Below, one piece after another: positions 5,960 through 6,099 of a stretch of 6,099 nucleotides of DNA; position 1 is the stretch's first letter, and every line of letters begins with the position of its first letter. A model generated the notes under the pieces. That model saw only the letters and a program-made list of their open reading frames with translations. It made no database searches and had not been told where the DNA came from. The DNA is from Rhodanobacteraceae bacterium (GTDB taxonomy: Bacteria; Pseudomonadota; Gammaproteobacteria; Xanthomonadales; Rhodanobacteraceae). The stretch spans positions 1 to 6,099 of the forward strand of contig JAICIW010000146.1 of NCBI GenBank assembly GCA_025928735.1, read 5' to 3'. A program made the position numbers and the translations under genes.

Positions 5960-6099
5960 ACGCACCCGCTCCGGCCAGGTTCGCATCGTCCCCCTCGATG
6001 TTCGCACGTTCGTCGAGTCCGTCCGATGAAGCGGCTTCCCGGCTCCCGTCCACGCGGTAGGAAATTCCCCACAACGCTTTCGGCGCCGATCGCGCGGCA

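Noticed and set aside
5837..6007. N-terminal extension of the deaminase back to an ATG at 6007
   Set aside because: The translation is arginine-rich and unlike the family, whose members begin shortly before the LLENVSLPAAVIF-type segment.
5928..6098. Minus-strand frame open to the right edge, ending ACRWKSDFPAA and stop
   Set aside because: 56 codons are open, but third-position GC is only moderate, no motif is recognisable and another minus-strand frame is equally open. It could be the tail of an upstream gene. Sequence beyond the edge would decide.
1..6099. CRISPR array, tRNA, rRNA, insertion sequence or defence system
   Set aside because: I found no spaced direct repeats, RNA-gene signatures, transposase motifs or terminal repeats. 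The genes are common signalling and catabolic families.

Overview
The window is GC-rich bacterial chromosome with tightly packed genes and short intergenic gaps. The gene types (HPK4-like PAS histidine kinase, periplasmic-sensor GGDEF protein, secreted M19 dipeptidase, D-serine-dehydratase-like enzyme) and codon use suggest a Gram-negative proteobacterium. A Xanthomonadales/Lysobacteraceae-type gammaproteobacterium is my best guess, but nothing here fixes the taxonomy. I see no mobile element, CRISPR array, tRNA or rRNA.

Layout from left to right. (1) Positions 1-1609, minus strand: the N-terminal 536 residues of a cytoplasmic sensor histidine kinase with three PAS domains, an H box and an N box. 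It is cut by the left edge before the end of the ATPase domain. (2) Positions 1610-1850: a divergent control region. It holds a perfect 9-bp inverted repeat, a sigma-54-like -24/-12 element facing right, a weak sigma-70-like promoter facing left, and two smaller dyads near the predicted transcription starts. (3) Positions 1851-3152, plus strand: an inner-membrane diguanylate cyclase with a periplasmic sensor domain, an intact GGEEF active site and an intact RxxD inhibitory site. (4) Positions 3151-3178: a perfect 11-bp hairpin between two convergent genes, probably a shared terminator. (5) Positions 3207-4535, minus strand: an exported M19 (renal dipeptidase family) zinc dipeptidase with all metal ligands visible. 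(6) Positions 4637-5836, minus strand: a PLP enzyme of the D-serine dehydratase (DSD1)/D-threonine aldolase fold, 101 bp upstream of the dipeptidase gene and in the same direction. (7) Positions 5837-6099: the leader of that gene, with a 15-bp dyad over a possible -10 box and a further stem-loop. No gene there is convincing.

Two functional themes are apparent. The left half is signalling: a multi-PAS kinase and a c-di-GMP synthase share one divergent control region and may share regulation. The right half looks catabolic. M19 enzymes can cleave dipeptides with a C-terminal D-residue, and the DSD1-type enzyme deaminates D-amino acids, so the pair could use D-amino-acid-containing peptides such as peptidoglycan fragments. 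The domain calls rest on visible motifs. The regulatory and pathway links are inference. Most of the window is ordinary; the divergent control region and the dipeptidase/deaminase pairing are the parts most worth checking.
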